A DNA stretch of 64,000 nt. Source: Anarhynchus alexandrinus (taxonomy: Eukaryota; Chordata; Aves; Charadriiformes; Charadriidae). Location of the stretch: positions 1,982,019 to 2,046,018 of the forward strand of contig VUYV01000125.1 of assembly GCA_008711295.1 (NCBI GenBank). Reading direction: 5' to 3'. Made by a program: the position numbers and the translations under genes. Under the pieces are notes generated by a model. It ran no database searches and was not told the DNA's origin. It was given only the letters and a program-made list of their open reading frames with translations. This document shows positions 21,467-32,032 of the stretch, piece after piece; the first letter of the stretch is position 1, and every line of letters starts with the position of its first letter.

Positions 21467-24400
21467 TAATTCTGCAATTCTAATAAAACACCTATACGTG
21501 TTTCGTTTGTACTAACCAAGGGCTTTTCTGAGCCAAGTCACTGCCACTGCAACCTATATAGAACTGAATTATATTTATTTTTTTTTCAAGTTTTTCTACA
21601 CCCTCAGAAGAATTAACATGTTTGGTCCTGCTATTTAGAGACTTATTTCAAGCCCTTAAGTTGCAGTTCGCTGGAATTCGCTCCGTGGCTTTTTCAGCCA
21701 TCTTTTTTCACACAAGTAGCTTCCACGTGTTAGCTGCTTTAATGTCCAAATTTTTCTCATACACAAATAACATGGAACAATTTCTGGAGTTCAGTAAAGA
21801 AAGAGATTGGTCCAGAAGCTCCAAGACGCACTTCAAGATCTCCAAAGATCCTGAACGTCATGAGAAGAAATTGTCCTTAGAAGTGGCTCACTGCCACAGC
21901 ACGATCTAGCAGAAGATCTCAAAAACCTGAGTTTGGAAGTTGGAAAGAAAGAGTGTTTTCAGTCTCAGGCTGGGGAGAGACAGGCTATGACACATACTGT
22001 TGCAGTCTTACATTTGGAGGAGGTCTTTGCAGTAGCTTTTGATAATGCTGGAAGAAGCCAGATGTCCTACAGGAGCCTGCAGATCAGTCTGTGAGCAGGC
22101 ACCTCCATTTTCAGAGTAAGAAGGGTGTATTCGTGAGGAATTGGTGGACTGCGTGTAGGCAGTCCTAATGCCTGAAGCCAAACAATGCTTCATGCTACAC
22201 CTCTAGAAACTAGCGTAGCACAACTGAAAAGTTATGGGGGAGCACAGGACCCCTTTCGAGTCTTTATTTTAGTGTTTTTCTGAGCCTGTAAGAGTTATTC
22301 ATAACTAAAATTCAATCATTTTAAGGTACCGTTTCCAAAAGATATATGATCCTGTTGATGCACCAGCAGTAGCCAGACAGCATTTTGGACAGTTATCTCT
22401 GCATAGAGATCACTTTGTCCTTACTTGCTATGCCAATGCTGATTTCATGGTTTGTTGCAGAAAAAAGGATCGAGAGCTTCTGTTCCCACTGTTTGATACA
22501 GAAGGACAGTGGAACAGTCACTGGAAATGAAAGTTTACAAATTCACTACCAATGAAAGAAAACATTTTATCAAACCACATGATTTCAGATGAGGGAACGC
22601 ATTGCCACAATAGATAACTGAGGTCAAGTAGTTTCCAAGCTACAAAAGAAAGCAATGTTTTTTATGAGTAGCAAGAACATTCAAAACCATAATAGATAAA
22701 CTCCAACAAACATGTACAGAAGGAGGTACAAAACCTCAGGTTCCAGATCATCACTCAATCTGAGAGTAAACAAGTGAGATAAAAGACAGATACTAGGCAG
22801 ATTACTACACATCTTTACTGACAGTTCCTTGAACTTTTATTTGAAACATCTGATTCTAGCGACTACTGAAACAGATTAAAGAACCGAAGAGAATAGGAGA
22901 TCTAATCCCTAAATGATACACCTATGTTTGTTTTGAACTGAGAAGAAATTGCAAATTAATGAGTTGTTTCAAACTGTGTGGCCACTTTCATCTGCTGGAA
23001 AATACCTACCGTGGAGACATACTCTTTCAATTACATTTGTTGGTGCACACGACTTGGGTTTCTCAAGCTGAGAGACTAGTATTAACCCACTTTACATCCA
23101 CCAAGTCATTTATTCGTGTGGCAGGTTCTCATTTTACGTTTTTGGCTCTTACTTCGATGGCTAGGAAGTCACTCATCTCTGTTTCGGGACAGTAACAGTC
23201 TCGCTTCCACTGTGACGCTCCGTTAGGCCAGATTGCCTTGGGATATGAACACATGGACAAGTCACTGCAGGGAGAGTTAAGGTGTGAATTTGCAGCAGTC
23301 GGCTCCTGTGGTGGACCTGACTGCGCACATGCATAAAATGAGGGTTAAGCTACCTTGAATTACCTCACTTTTATACCCGAGTAGAAATGTGCACACAAGC
23401 TGTTACCGTGGAGTGGGTTGCACACTTTAACTTCACAGTTTCACTTTTGCCTGTGGTCAGGGCCAGGATGAGATTTTTCCATCCCACTGAAGTGTCTATC
23501 TACTGTGCTTCACTTAAGGCTGCTGGCAGAGGCCATGAACAACCTTTTCATCGCTCCTGCTGCAGGACAGAGTGAATAGCCGGGGACATCAACCAGTTGA
23601 ACCGGGCAAGTAAAGCCCCGGCAGCCTGAGACAACACTGTACCCAGCTGCCCGCCCGCCCCTGCGCATGGGACCACAGCACAGCTCCACCATCGGCTATC
23701 CCGGTCCGCAGCCTGCACTCCCCAGCCTGTCGTTGGTGGGATTGACAACAGGCTTGGCTAAAGGGCAGGTGTATTTCTGCCGCTGTACAGCCCGCTGCCT
23801 CCTCCATCCTGCCGTTGTTTGGCCATCCATTGGTCCAGCTGGTCCTGCCTGCTACGGCTTGTCTTAGGTCTGCGCCCTTGTACCAGACAGATGTACAACA
23901 GTGTTGTTAGGCAGCAGCCAAGAGAATCTTTCTAATTTCCACCCATGTTTACACCAAGTAAGAAACAACAATAGAGAAGTGAAAACAACTAATCCTAACT
24001 GGGCGTTTTTCCTTATATCTCACTGTGCTACTCATATTTACCCCAATACGGAGAACAGAAATGTGCATTTTGGCACTCTTAAAAGTGCAGCCTGTGAAGA
24101 ACACTGTTACAGAGCACAAAGTTGTTGCTTATCAAATCTGGTTAGTCATTACTGAGATTTTCGCTGTGGTTATGAAGGGTGACAGGGCTACACACCTTTG
24201 GTCACTCCACTAAACTAATGCTGTGTGCTCCATGATCCAGTACCTTTCCACCAACTCAGAGCTTGCTCTAGCATCTGTAGGAGATTTGTCTCCTACTGGC
24301 CTTGGTTCTGTAGTTTCATCCAGGGGTTGAAGCTTCATCAGTGCACTTGGACACTAATTAATCCTCGGCGTGGACTGATACAGCGAAGGAGTCACGGCTG

Positions 24401-26079
24401 GCCATAGGGTGTTTTATCCTCCCATTCTCCTGAGGCCATCTCCAAGAAGAGATGGGCAAAAGTGGCAGAGTAGTGGTGCTGAGCGAATGAATGGAGGTGG
24501 TTTTAAAAGCACCTAAGGAACTTAAGCGCTGTGTGACACCACCGCGTGTATTTCTTCAGCGATTTAAGCAGCCCCCCTCGTTCCCAGCCCTTGTTCCTGT
24601 ACCTCCTGCTGCATTGTGCTGGCACAGCTCTTTCTTTGGCTGTGGGCGGCCCAGGGGTGGGAAGAAGCAGCTGGAGGGGTGGGAGAGCTGCTTACACCGG
24701 CTTCAGCACTGAACGTCCGCGGAAGGCGCTCAGGAGGCAAGACCCTCTGGTTTTCAGGATGCATCCGAGCCCCCCCTGTATTTTTTTTCTAAGCATTTGG
24801 TAGGCAATAGCTGTCGTATTTTAGATGCCGTTGTATGGTCATTGTTGGTAAATGTTGGCTTATTCGTGGCAACTGCTATGTATTGGTTTTTGTTAGAAAC
24901 GTAACATAAACTGGAAGCACTGAAAAACAGCAACAGCAGCAATTATGCGTGTGATCATCAGAGAGTTTGAAAATCATGCTTCAGTAAAGCCTGAGCAGAG
25001 AGAAAGCAAATTCTTCCACATGAATATGATTTGCTTTTGCTTTTACAGAGTGATGGCATTTATCAGTGGCATTAAAATATATTATTTTCATATTTTTCAC
25101 ATGATTTTGTTACAGGGAGGGTTCTGCATTATAAAAACCATCTTCTGCTAATCTTAAAAACATCACCATACTCTTGCTAGTAATGTTCTGGAAAAATCGC
25201 AGAAAATGGGAACCTGTCTCCCAAATTGTTAGAAAATTTCCTGAGAATCTTCCAAACCCAATCTCTGCCATCTACAGAAAAAAAATGAAATTAATTAATA
25301 AAAGTTCCTCTTAATATTTGATCCAGAGAAAGTGCTTAAGGGGCTTTCAGAAGACAAAGTTTCTCATGCAGCTGATGATTCAATGGAATCAAAATATGCT
25401 TTTTTTGCTTTCTTTACAAACATCTGGTAGAAAATGGGCTTTCACAAGATGCTGAAAAGCTCTCCTAAATCCCCCCAAATTTTCCCTAATAGCTTCTCTA
25501 AGTATCTGTGGAGCTTCAGTAACCCAGGGAATTTTAATATTATTAACTAGCAGAATTTTTCACATTTTTCATTATTTCCTCAAAACTGGGCCTTATTTTA
25601 ACAAGCTTTTCAAAAACTAACTTTCAATTTAGCCCCTAGTTCAGCCTACTGGTTTACATATATTTTTCAGTAGAGTTCTTGATGAGTTCTGGTAAAATTA
25701 CATTATTTTAAAGGAGTCTTTGTGATTATCTCCCTTTGCAAATACCTGAAAAAGGGAAGGAAAAAAGCGTCATCCATCTTCAAAAAAGCAGGGAAAAGGC
25801 AATGTCAGAATGTATGATTTTTCAAGTCTGATGAGAGTTGTGGCCAGGTCAGCAGATTGTCACTGACATTCCACTTGGAGTTGATGATGCGGACTGCCTT
25901 CAGAGGTCTAAATGAGCTACCTGTGAGCTCCCCAGGTTTCAGTTGTGCTACAGTTCAGTGCATTTCTGTCTTTTTACTGGTTTCAGTCTACATTTGTATT
26001 GTTTTCCAGATTTGGTCAAGGTCTATATTAGTCTGGGCTTTATGCATATGCTTAAGTCCCCATCCTTTATAAAGCCTTG
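21467..26079. other. Long non-coding stretch
   Basis: No gene, RNA or mobile element is supported over 4.6 kb. GC-richer patches at 23440-23870 and 24500-24770 give several short overlapping open frames on both strands, without motifs. The segment at about 24930-25150 is non-repetitive, with AATTATGCGTGTGATCATC at its left and several AT-rich homeodomain-like sites. It might be conserved, but this cannot be tested here. Confidence 0.5.
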
Positions 26080-26858
26080 GTATGAGGTTCAACAAGGCCA
26101 AGTGCCGGGTCCTGCGTTTAGGCCATAACAACCCCATGCAGCGCTACAGGCTTGGGGAAGAGCAGCTGGAAAGCTGTCTGGCAGAAAAGGACCTGGGGGT
26201 GTTGGTGGACGGCCAGCTGAATATGAGCCAGCAGTGTGCCCAGGCGACCAAGAAGGCCAACAACATCCTGGCCTCTATCAGGAATAGTGTGGCCATCAGG
26301 ACTAGGGCAGTGATCATCCCTCTGTACTCGGCACTGGTGAGGCCTCACCTCGAGTGCTGTGTTCAGTTTTGGGCCCCTCACTGCAAGAAGGACATTGAGG
26401 TGCTGGAGCGTGTCCAGAGAAGGGCAATAAAGCTGGTGATGGGTCTGGAGCACAAGTCTTATGAGGAGTGGCTGAGGGAACTGGGGTTGTTCAGCCTGGA
26501 GAAAAGGAGGCTGAGGGGAGACCTTATCGCTCTCTACAACTACCAGAGAAGAGGTTGTAGAGAGGTGGGGGTCAGTCTCTTCTCCTAGTAACAAGCGATA
26601 GGACAAGAGGAAATGGCCTCAAGTTATGCCAGGGGAGGTTTAGATTGGATATTGGGAAAAAGTTCTTCACAGGAAGGGTTGTTAAGCATTGGAACAGGCT
26701 GCCCAGGGAAGTGGTGGAGTCGCCATCCCTGGAGGTATTTAAAAGACGGGTAGATGTGCTTAGGTACGTGGTTTAGTGGGGGTTTTGGCAGTCTTAGGTT
26801 GATGATTGGACTTGATGATCTTCAAGGGCCCTTCCAACCTCGACAATTCTATGACTCA
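26080..26858 (+). mobile_element. CR1 LINE, best-preserved 3' half in the window
   Basis: A 5'-truncated plus-strand CR1 with a nearly intact C-terminal part of ORF2. The frame at 26082-26588 (168 codons) begins [19 protein letters not shown] and contains [20 protein letters not shown], then [20 protein letters not shown] and [20 protein letters not shown]. These are the family-typical segments after the polymerase core (thumb and beyond). The upstream polymerase motifs and the endonuclease are absent, so it cannot be autonomous. A one-base loss near 26586 creates a TAG stop. The remaining C-terminal region and 3' UTR continue in another frame to CCTTCCAACCTCGACAATTC and a worn octamer. Subfamily differs from the 19.8 kb copy: the 3' end reads TTAGGTTGATGATTGGACTT. 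Confidence 0.93.
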
Positions 26859-27689
26859 GGTCACTGCTGTGCTGCTGCTCTTGAAAAAGCCAGATGGCTC
26901 CTGTCTGCAAAGGAGCTCAGGTGTTGGTGCAAAATGGCTCACGCCTGAAACCTAACTCTGCACTGAGTACCAATGCATGGCATGAACTGCGTGGCTGTGA
27001 GGCTGATGCCCAAATCCAGGCATGGCTATGAAGGGCAGGACAGTCACCAGTCAGTGCAATCCCAAATGTCAGGACTAGTCCTGGAGGAGATCACATTTAT
27101 TCTTCTTTCAGTCGTGGCTAATGTCTTCTACGTCAATGAAATGTGTGCTTAAAACTTTCCCCTTTGCCATAGTAATATGCAGAAATTGGGCAAGAACTGC
27201 TTACTTAGCAGTGGAATAAAGTATTTGAGGAGGAAAGGTCTCCAAAAAGTAGTTTACATACCTATTTATCTTATCTAGACCTCTGTCCTTCCTGATTGAA
27301 ACCCAGACGTTCCTTCATGTCTCAGTCTGGTTGCCTTGAACAAGTAGCTTCCTCCATGTGAAGGCTCCTTTTTAAGCCTGCCAAGTTTACATATCTCCCG
27401 TTTTAGCCAGCCCTTTTCTTTCTTGCCTCCAGCCACCTGCAAGTTAGTGGGAGAGGAGGAAGCGTCTTTAAACTTAATTGTTCTGATTTGTCTTTGTTAA
27501 TTGGGATGGCATAGGCTTGCAGCCCTAGTTATGAGGACAGCAAAGTAGAAGTAAGGAGAATTTGTTAGAAGAATCCATGTGTTTGTTCGAAAAGAAGTTC
27601 AGCTCAAAGGCCTACAAGTAGAATAGCCAGGGATATTCATAATAGGGTTATAGGAGGGACAAGGAGGAGGATGAAGCCGTCTACTCAAT
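26859..27689. other. Non-coding stretch between CR1 copies
   Basis: No gene recognised. The right end (27500-27689) may be further 5' sequence of the old CR1 that follows, but I could not match it. Confidence 0.5.
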
Positions 27690-30320
27690 ATTTTACAGTT
27701 CTGTATAGCAAAAAGTAGGGGCATTAACAAGAATAGCTGAAAGTCTCAGTGCATGATCAAAACTGCAAGTTAATTGGCATAGCAGGCACTCGTTCAAGTA
27801 ATTTACATGACTAGAATATTAATACGGAAGGGTATGACTTGCTCTGGAAGGGTAGGGAGGGCAAAAGAGAGGCATTGTCTTCTGGCATGTCAAGATTATG
27901 CCAGACTTGTTCTAAGGTCCAGGGTGGGAAATAAGATAGATGGGTTGTAAGTTTGTGGGTGGAAGTAACAGGAAAAAATGAGGGCACTGTCACAGCACAG
28001 GCTTTTGTACACCACTGAACCGGGAAGATTTAAGTGAATGATGCTTTTGTAAACTGATAGAACTGTGTGAAAGCATTGGACTTGGTGAAATGCAGAAATG
28101 TAACTGGTCTGAACATCTGGTAGGAAACCAGAAAAATATGAGAGAAATCAGCAAGTTCTAGAAATGTGTTGGAAACAATTTTACAGAATCTTGGGAAGAA
28201 AAGGAGCTCTTCTAGATTTTACTCAAGCCAGTCATTGGGGACTGATTGAGAATGTGAAGGTGTAAAGCAGCTTGAGTAAGACTTACCATAAAATGTCAGA
28301 GTTCCTAGACCTTAAGCTTGGAAGGCAAAACAAAACCAATGGACATCAAGAAGTCGTTATTCAATAAATACACAGAATTGGAAAGATTTTCTGGGAAACA
28401 AGCCTGAGATATCCAATAGATTTGACAGGTCCTTTAAAAACTTCTATTAAAGGCAGAAGCATAAACTCTTCCAATGCAGAAGCACATTAAGGAATTAATG
28501 TAGCTAAATCATAAGTGTTTCAATGACTTAAAACACAAGAAGAGAGTATAGGAAGTAGGAAACTAGGTCAGATTACAAAAAAAAAAAGAGTAGAAAAACA
28601 TGGGGATAAATTAAAAGGGCCGAGACAAAAAATGAAACACAACTAAGGAGAAATATAAAGCATAGCAGGAGGGTATTTTAAAGGCGTTGTAGTAGGAAAA
28701 AGAAAATCAAGAGAGAAGTTTTCTTCTCAAAAGGAAGTGAAAGATATTGACACAAAAAAAGCCATTTTTTTCATTTCCATCTTAACAACAACAAAACCCA
28801 TGGTCAGACAACAAAGGTAATTAACACCAAAGATAAAGGGTTAAGAAATGAGACTGCAATTGGGAAGGAAAGAAATCTTGGATATCTGAACAACATGAGA
28901 TGTATCAAAATGGGTTGCATCTTGTGAAATTCAGCCTGGGTATTATTTAGAGATCTAGCTGTGGCAGTCACAGCATTATTACTAGTTATTTCTTAAAGCC
29001 CGTGAAGGATGGTTGAGGTTCCAGACTGGTGAAAAGGGGCAAACAAGTGAGAGAGGAAAAACTCTCAAAAGATCAGTCATCTTAACTTCAATCATGGACC
29101 AATTAATTAAACTCTTTATGGGCTTCTAAAAGACAGCAAAGAGCTAAATAGCAGCCAACATGAATTTGTCCAGAGCAAATCATGTCAAACCAATCAAATT
29201 TTCTTCCATGACAGAGTAGCGGGCATCAAGAATTGGAAGAAGCAGCAGACATCATACATCTTTGACTTTGGTGGGTTTTTGCCACTATGCCATATAATTC
29301 CCAAACGCAAGGTAGAGAAACATGGCTACATGAAACTACTAAACAGCTTACCAAAAATGTATTTTGACACCATAGGTATCTGAGGTTCATTATTGAAGTA
29401 GAAACACATAACAAATGGGGTTCCACATAGGGGGTCTTTTCTGGTCCATTACTATATGGCAGTTTTAGTAGTGACGTAGATAATAGAATAGGAAGTGTTT
29501 TTATAATCTGGAGATAACAGCAAGAGAAGTGCAGCTGCAGTTGTGTTCAAGGACAGGGTGATAATTCAAAATTTTGTTGAAAAATCAGAAAAATTCTGGA
29601 AAACAGGTTGAAATTCAATTAAGATAACTGCAAAATTTCACTGCCAGGCAGTAGTAATCAGCTACAGAGGGTAAGGACAGACTTTATACTGCAGAAAGAA
29701 ATACTAGACTTGCAGTAAACCAAAGTTTAACAAAGACTCAAAAACATCAGACTGTTGCAAAAAGAGGTGGACATTATTCAGAGATACGTATTTGGGAGTG
29801 TCGTCCTCAAAACTTGCAAAGTAATCCTTCTGCTTTACCCAGTGCTGATAAGGCCTCTTCGGGGACACCCTACCTAGGCTGGTGTTCCACAATTTGATAA
29901 CAACTAGAGAGAGTAAAGAGACGAACAATGAGAATGAGGACCAGGAAACTTCATCTGTGAGGGGAGAGTGAAGGAAACGGGGCTGCATAGTCTACATAGA
30001 AGAAGATAGAGAAAAGCATGGCACGAGACTCCAAATTACTAAAAAGTAGCTGTGAAAGAAAGGCAGTGCTTTCTTTTCCATGTTTGCTGGTGGATTAAAT
30101 TGCAGCTAGGGAAATATAGGTTAGATATTAAGAAAATCTTTCTAACAGTAAGGCTAAAGAAACACTGGCATAGATAGCCTAGGGTGAAATCTTCATCACC
30201 AGAGGTTTCTACGATGAAGTTAGATGGACCGTGTATACAGAACGATGTGTCTAGAACCGAACCTGCACGAGGCAGTGGCATTGACTAGAAGATATTTCAG
30301 ATACTTCCTATGACTCGTCT
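27690..30320 (+). mobile_element. Ancient long CR1-type LINE, heavily decayed
   Basis: A roughly 2.6-kb plus-strand relic recognised by colinear blocks. 27800-28000: endonuclease region (GGAAGGGTATGACTTGCTCT, then AAGGTCCAGGGTGGGAAATA). About 28150-28300: the endonuclease end, with GAGCTCTTCTAGATTTTACT and GGGGACTGATTGAGAATGTG, equivalent to the family's LLDLVLTN...GDVKV region. 29194-29290: a 40-codon open stretch translating FVQSKSCQTNQIFFHDRVAG and then YIFDFGGFLP, a decayed motif A. 30110-30320: the C terminus and 3' UTR (ATATAGGTTAGATATTAAGA, TTCCTATGACTCGTCTGATTG). No frame longer than 100 codons survives. It is of an older, amniote-wide CR1 type, and longer than any other copy here. 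The left limit is uncertain. Confidence 0.75.
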
Positions 30321-31707
30321 GATTGAACAACTTTAAAATTATCATGGGAGAGGTGGGGCCAGTCAATTCAATTTGTCTTCAGCTGCCTTTTTTTTTCCAG
30401 TCACTTTGCTTTGTGTTAAACTAATATAATCACAAAGTACTATAGTAGCCAGATCAACAGACGCGAGCTACTGCAAACTCTTTCCAAATGTGTCACATCC
30501 CAATGAGTGCTGTAAGTTAAAATTTAAGAAGTTGTATACCCATTTTCCCCCATATGTGGATTCTGAGGTTTTAATAAATTTGTCTGAACAAAAGCAGCAA
30601 TTTTATTTAATCTGGTTATATTAGCCTCATATTAGGACCACAGATCTCTACAGCTCCTTCGCATTGACTGTGGTACATGTACAATGAATAAAAATTTGAT
30701 GAGCTTTAGGCCATCCTCTTTGCTTCCATTCCCCTCTTCCGTCAACAACTCAACCAATGAGCTAATAGAAACTTTACTGAGAAACAGAAACCTTCACATA
30801 AGTAACTGCCAGTCTGTTGCAGAGGACAGAAACATATGGATAGGCTGGAGAACTGCACGAGGTGCTGAAAAAAATACCCAGGTGCAGGGAATTGACTGTA
30901 GGACAAAAGTGTGTTTGCTATTAAGAAATTTAACTTTTAATATTCAGTATTTGTGACACTTCACTGAGGTTCAGTGGGAGCCAGTATTAAAATGCATCTA
31001 ATCACTGGTGTCTACAAAGCAACATATGACTTAAAGGCAAAACTAAATGTGCAAAGGCATAAGCCACAAATATTTAGTCTGTTGCCTTTCTTGAATCAGG
31101 TAGTTGCTAAAGTTTATAATCCTGCAAGTTTTGTCTGTCAGGAGAGAAACAGATGCAGGAGCTGGCAACTCTGATGTGATCCAGTTTATTTACCAAGAGT
31201 GTACACAAGATACATGAAAAAAAAAAAAAGATTGTTTCTTCACTTTTCCTTCGCACTGCTCTGCAAGTATCTCTGATGCTGTGCCTGGTGCTTCCTTGCT
31301 CTTCCCTTTCTGCTTTTTTGCCCGTTGCATTCATAGGCATGAAAACAAAAATCAGAGATTTCTTGTTCAGATAATGTCCAGCCTCCACACCCCCCTGTGT
31401 TATTGGCACATAAACTCCACTCGGCAACACAGTATAGCCTTATGACATACCTGTGTTCTTCATAATGGCCTCTGTTGTTTAAATTACCGGATTGCACAAC
31501 AGCAATCAGGTAATTTTAACAGCTTCTTTGCATTTGCACCACACGGAAGATGCCTCTTAGACTGAGCAGTTTTAGCTATGCTTAAATGAACCAGTAACAT
31601 CTTCTGTTGCCCATATTTAGCGGCATCTAACAACTATTCACAACAATTATGAAAAAAAGCATTGGGAGTTGTGTGGGTTCAGGCAAATATACCTGCACTC
31701 TTCACCC
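30321..31707. other. AT-rich non-coding stretch
   Basis: No gene recognised. An A13 run is at about 31217-31229. Open frames are at most 107 codons, without motif. Confidence 0.55.
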
Positions 31708-31850
31708 TGGGCCTGATCCAAACCTCACTGAAGTCTATGGAAGTATCCCCACTGATGTCAGTGGGCTTTGGACCAGGACCAAGGCTACTCCAGCCTTTAC
31801 TCAGATCTTACTCTGGCAGTTCTCCCATTGAAGTCAGTGAGATTATTCCC
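31708..31850. repeat. Ancient palindromic repeat, one full and one partial unit
   Basis: The first unit (31708-31778) opens GGGCCTGATCCAAACC and closes GGGCTTTGGACCAGGACC, so its ends are inverted copies of each other. Its centre has ACTGAAGTCTATGG and CCACTGATGTCAGTGG. A partial second unit follows at 31805-31850 with TCTCCCATTGAAGTCAGTGA. This type of interspersed element is widespread in reptile and bird DNA and is probably a relic of a non-autonomous DNA transposon. Exact family unknown to me. Confidence 0.6.
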
Positions 31851-31964
31851 TGGTATAATACGGCTCACTGTCAGGAAGATTTTAATGATATTCAACCTAC
31901 ATTTTCTGTGTCTTCATGTCACCCCATTACTCCTAGTTATGTCTCATTATCTTCTTTTTTCCAG

Positions 31965-32032
31965 GGACCCAATCCTAACCTCCTTACTCAGGCAAAACTC
32001 CCACTGACTTCGATTAAGGAAGCAGGATCTCA
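31965..32032. repeat. Ancient palindromic repeat unit
   Basis: Opens GGGACCCAATCCTAACC, has the core AAAACTCCCACTGACTTCGA and closes AGCAGGATCTCAC. It is the third member of the same family within 350 bases, so the local cluster may be one larger degenerate element. Confidence 0.5.
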
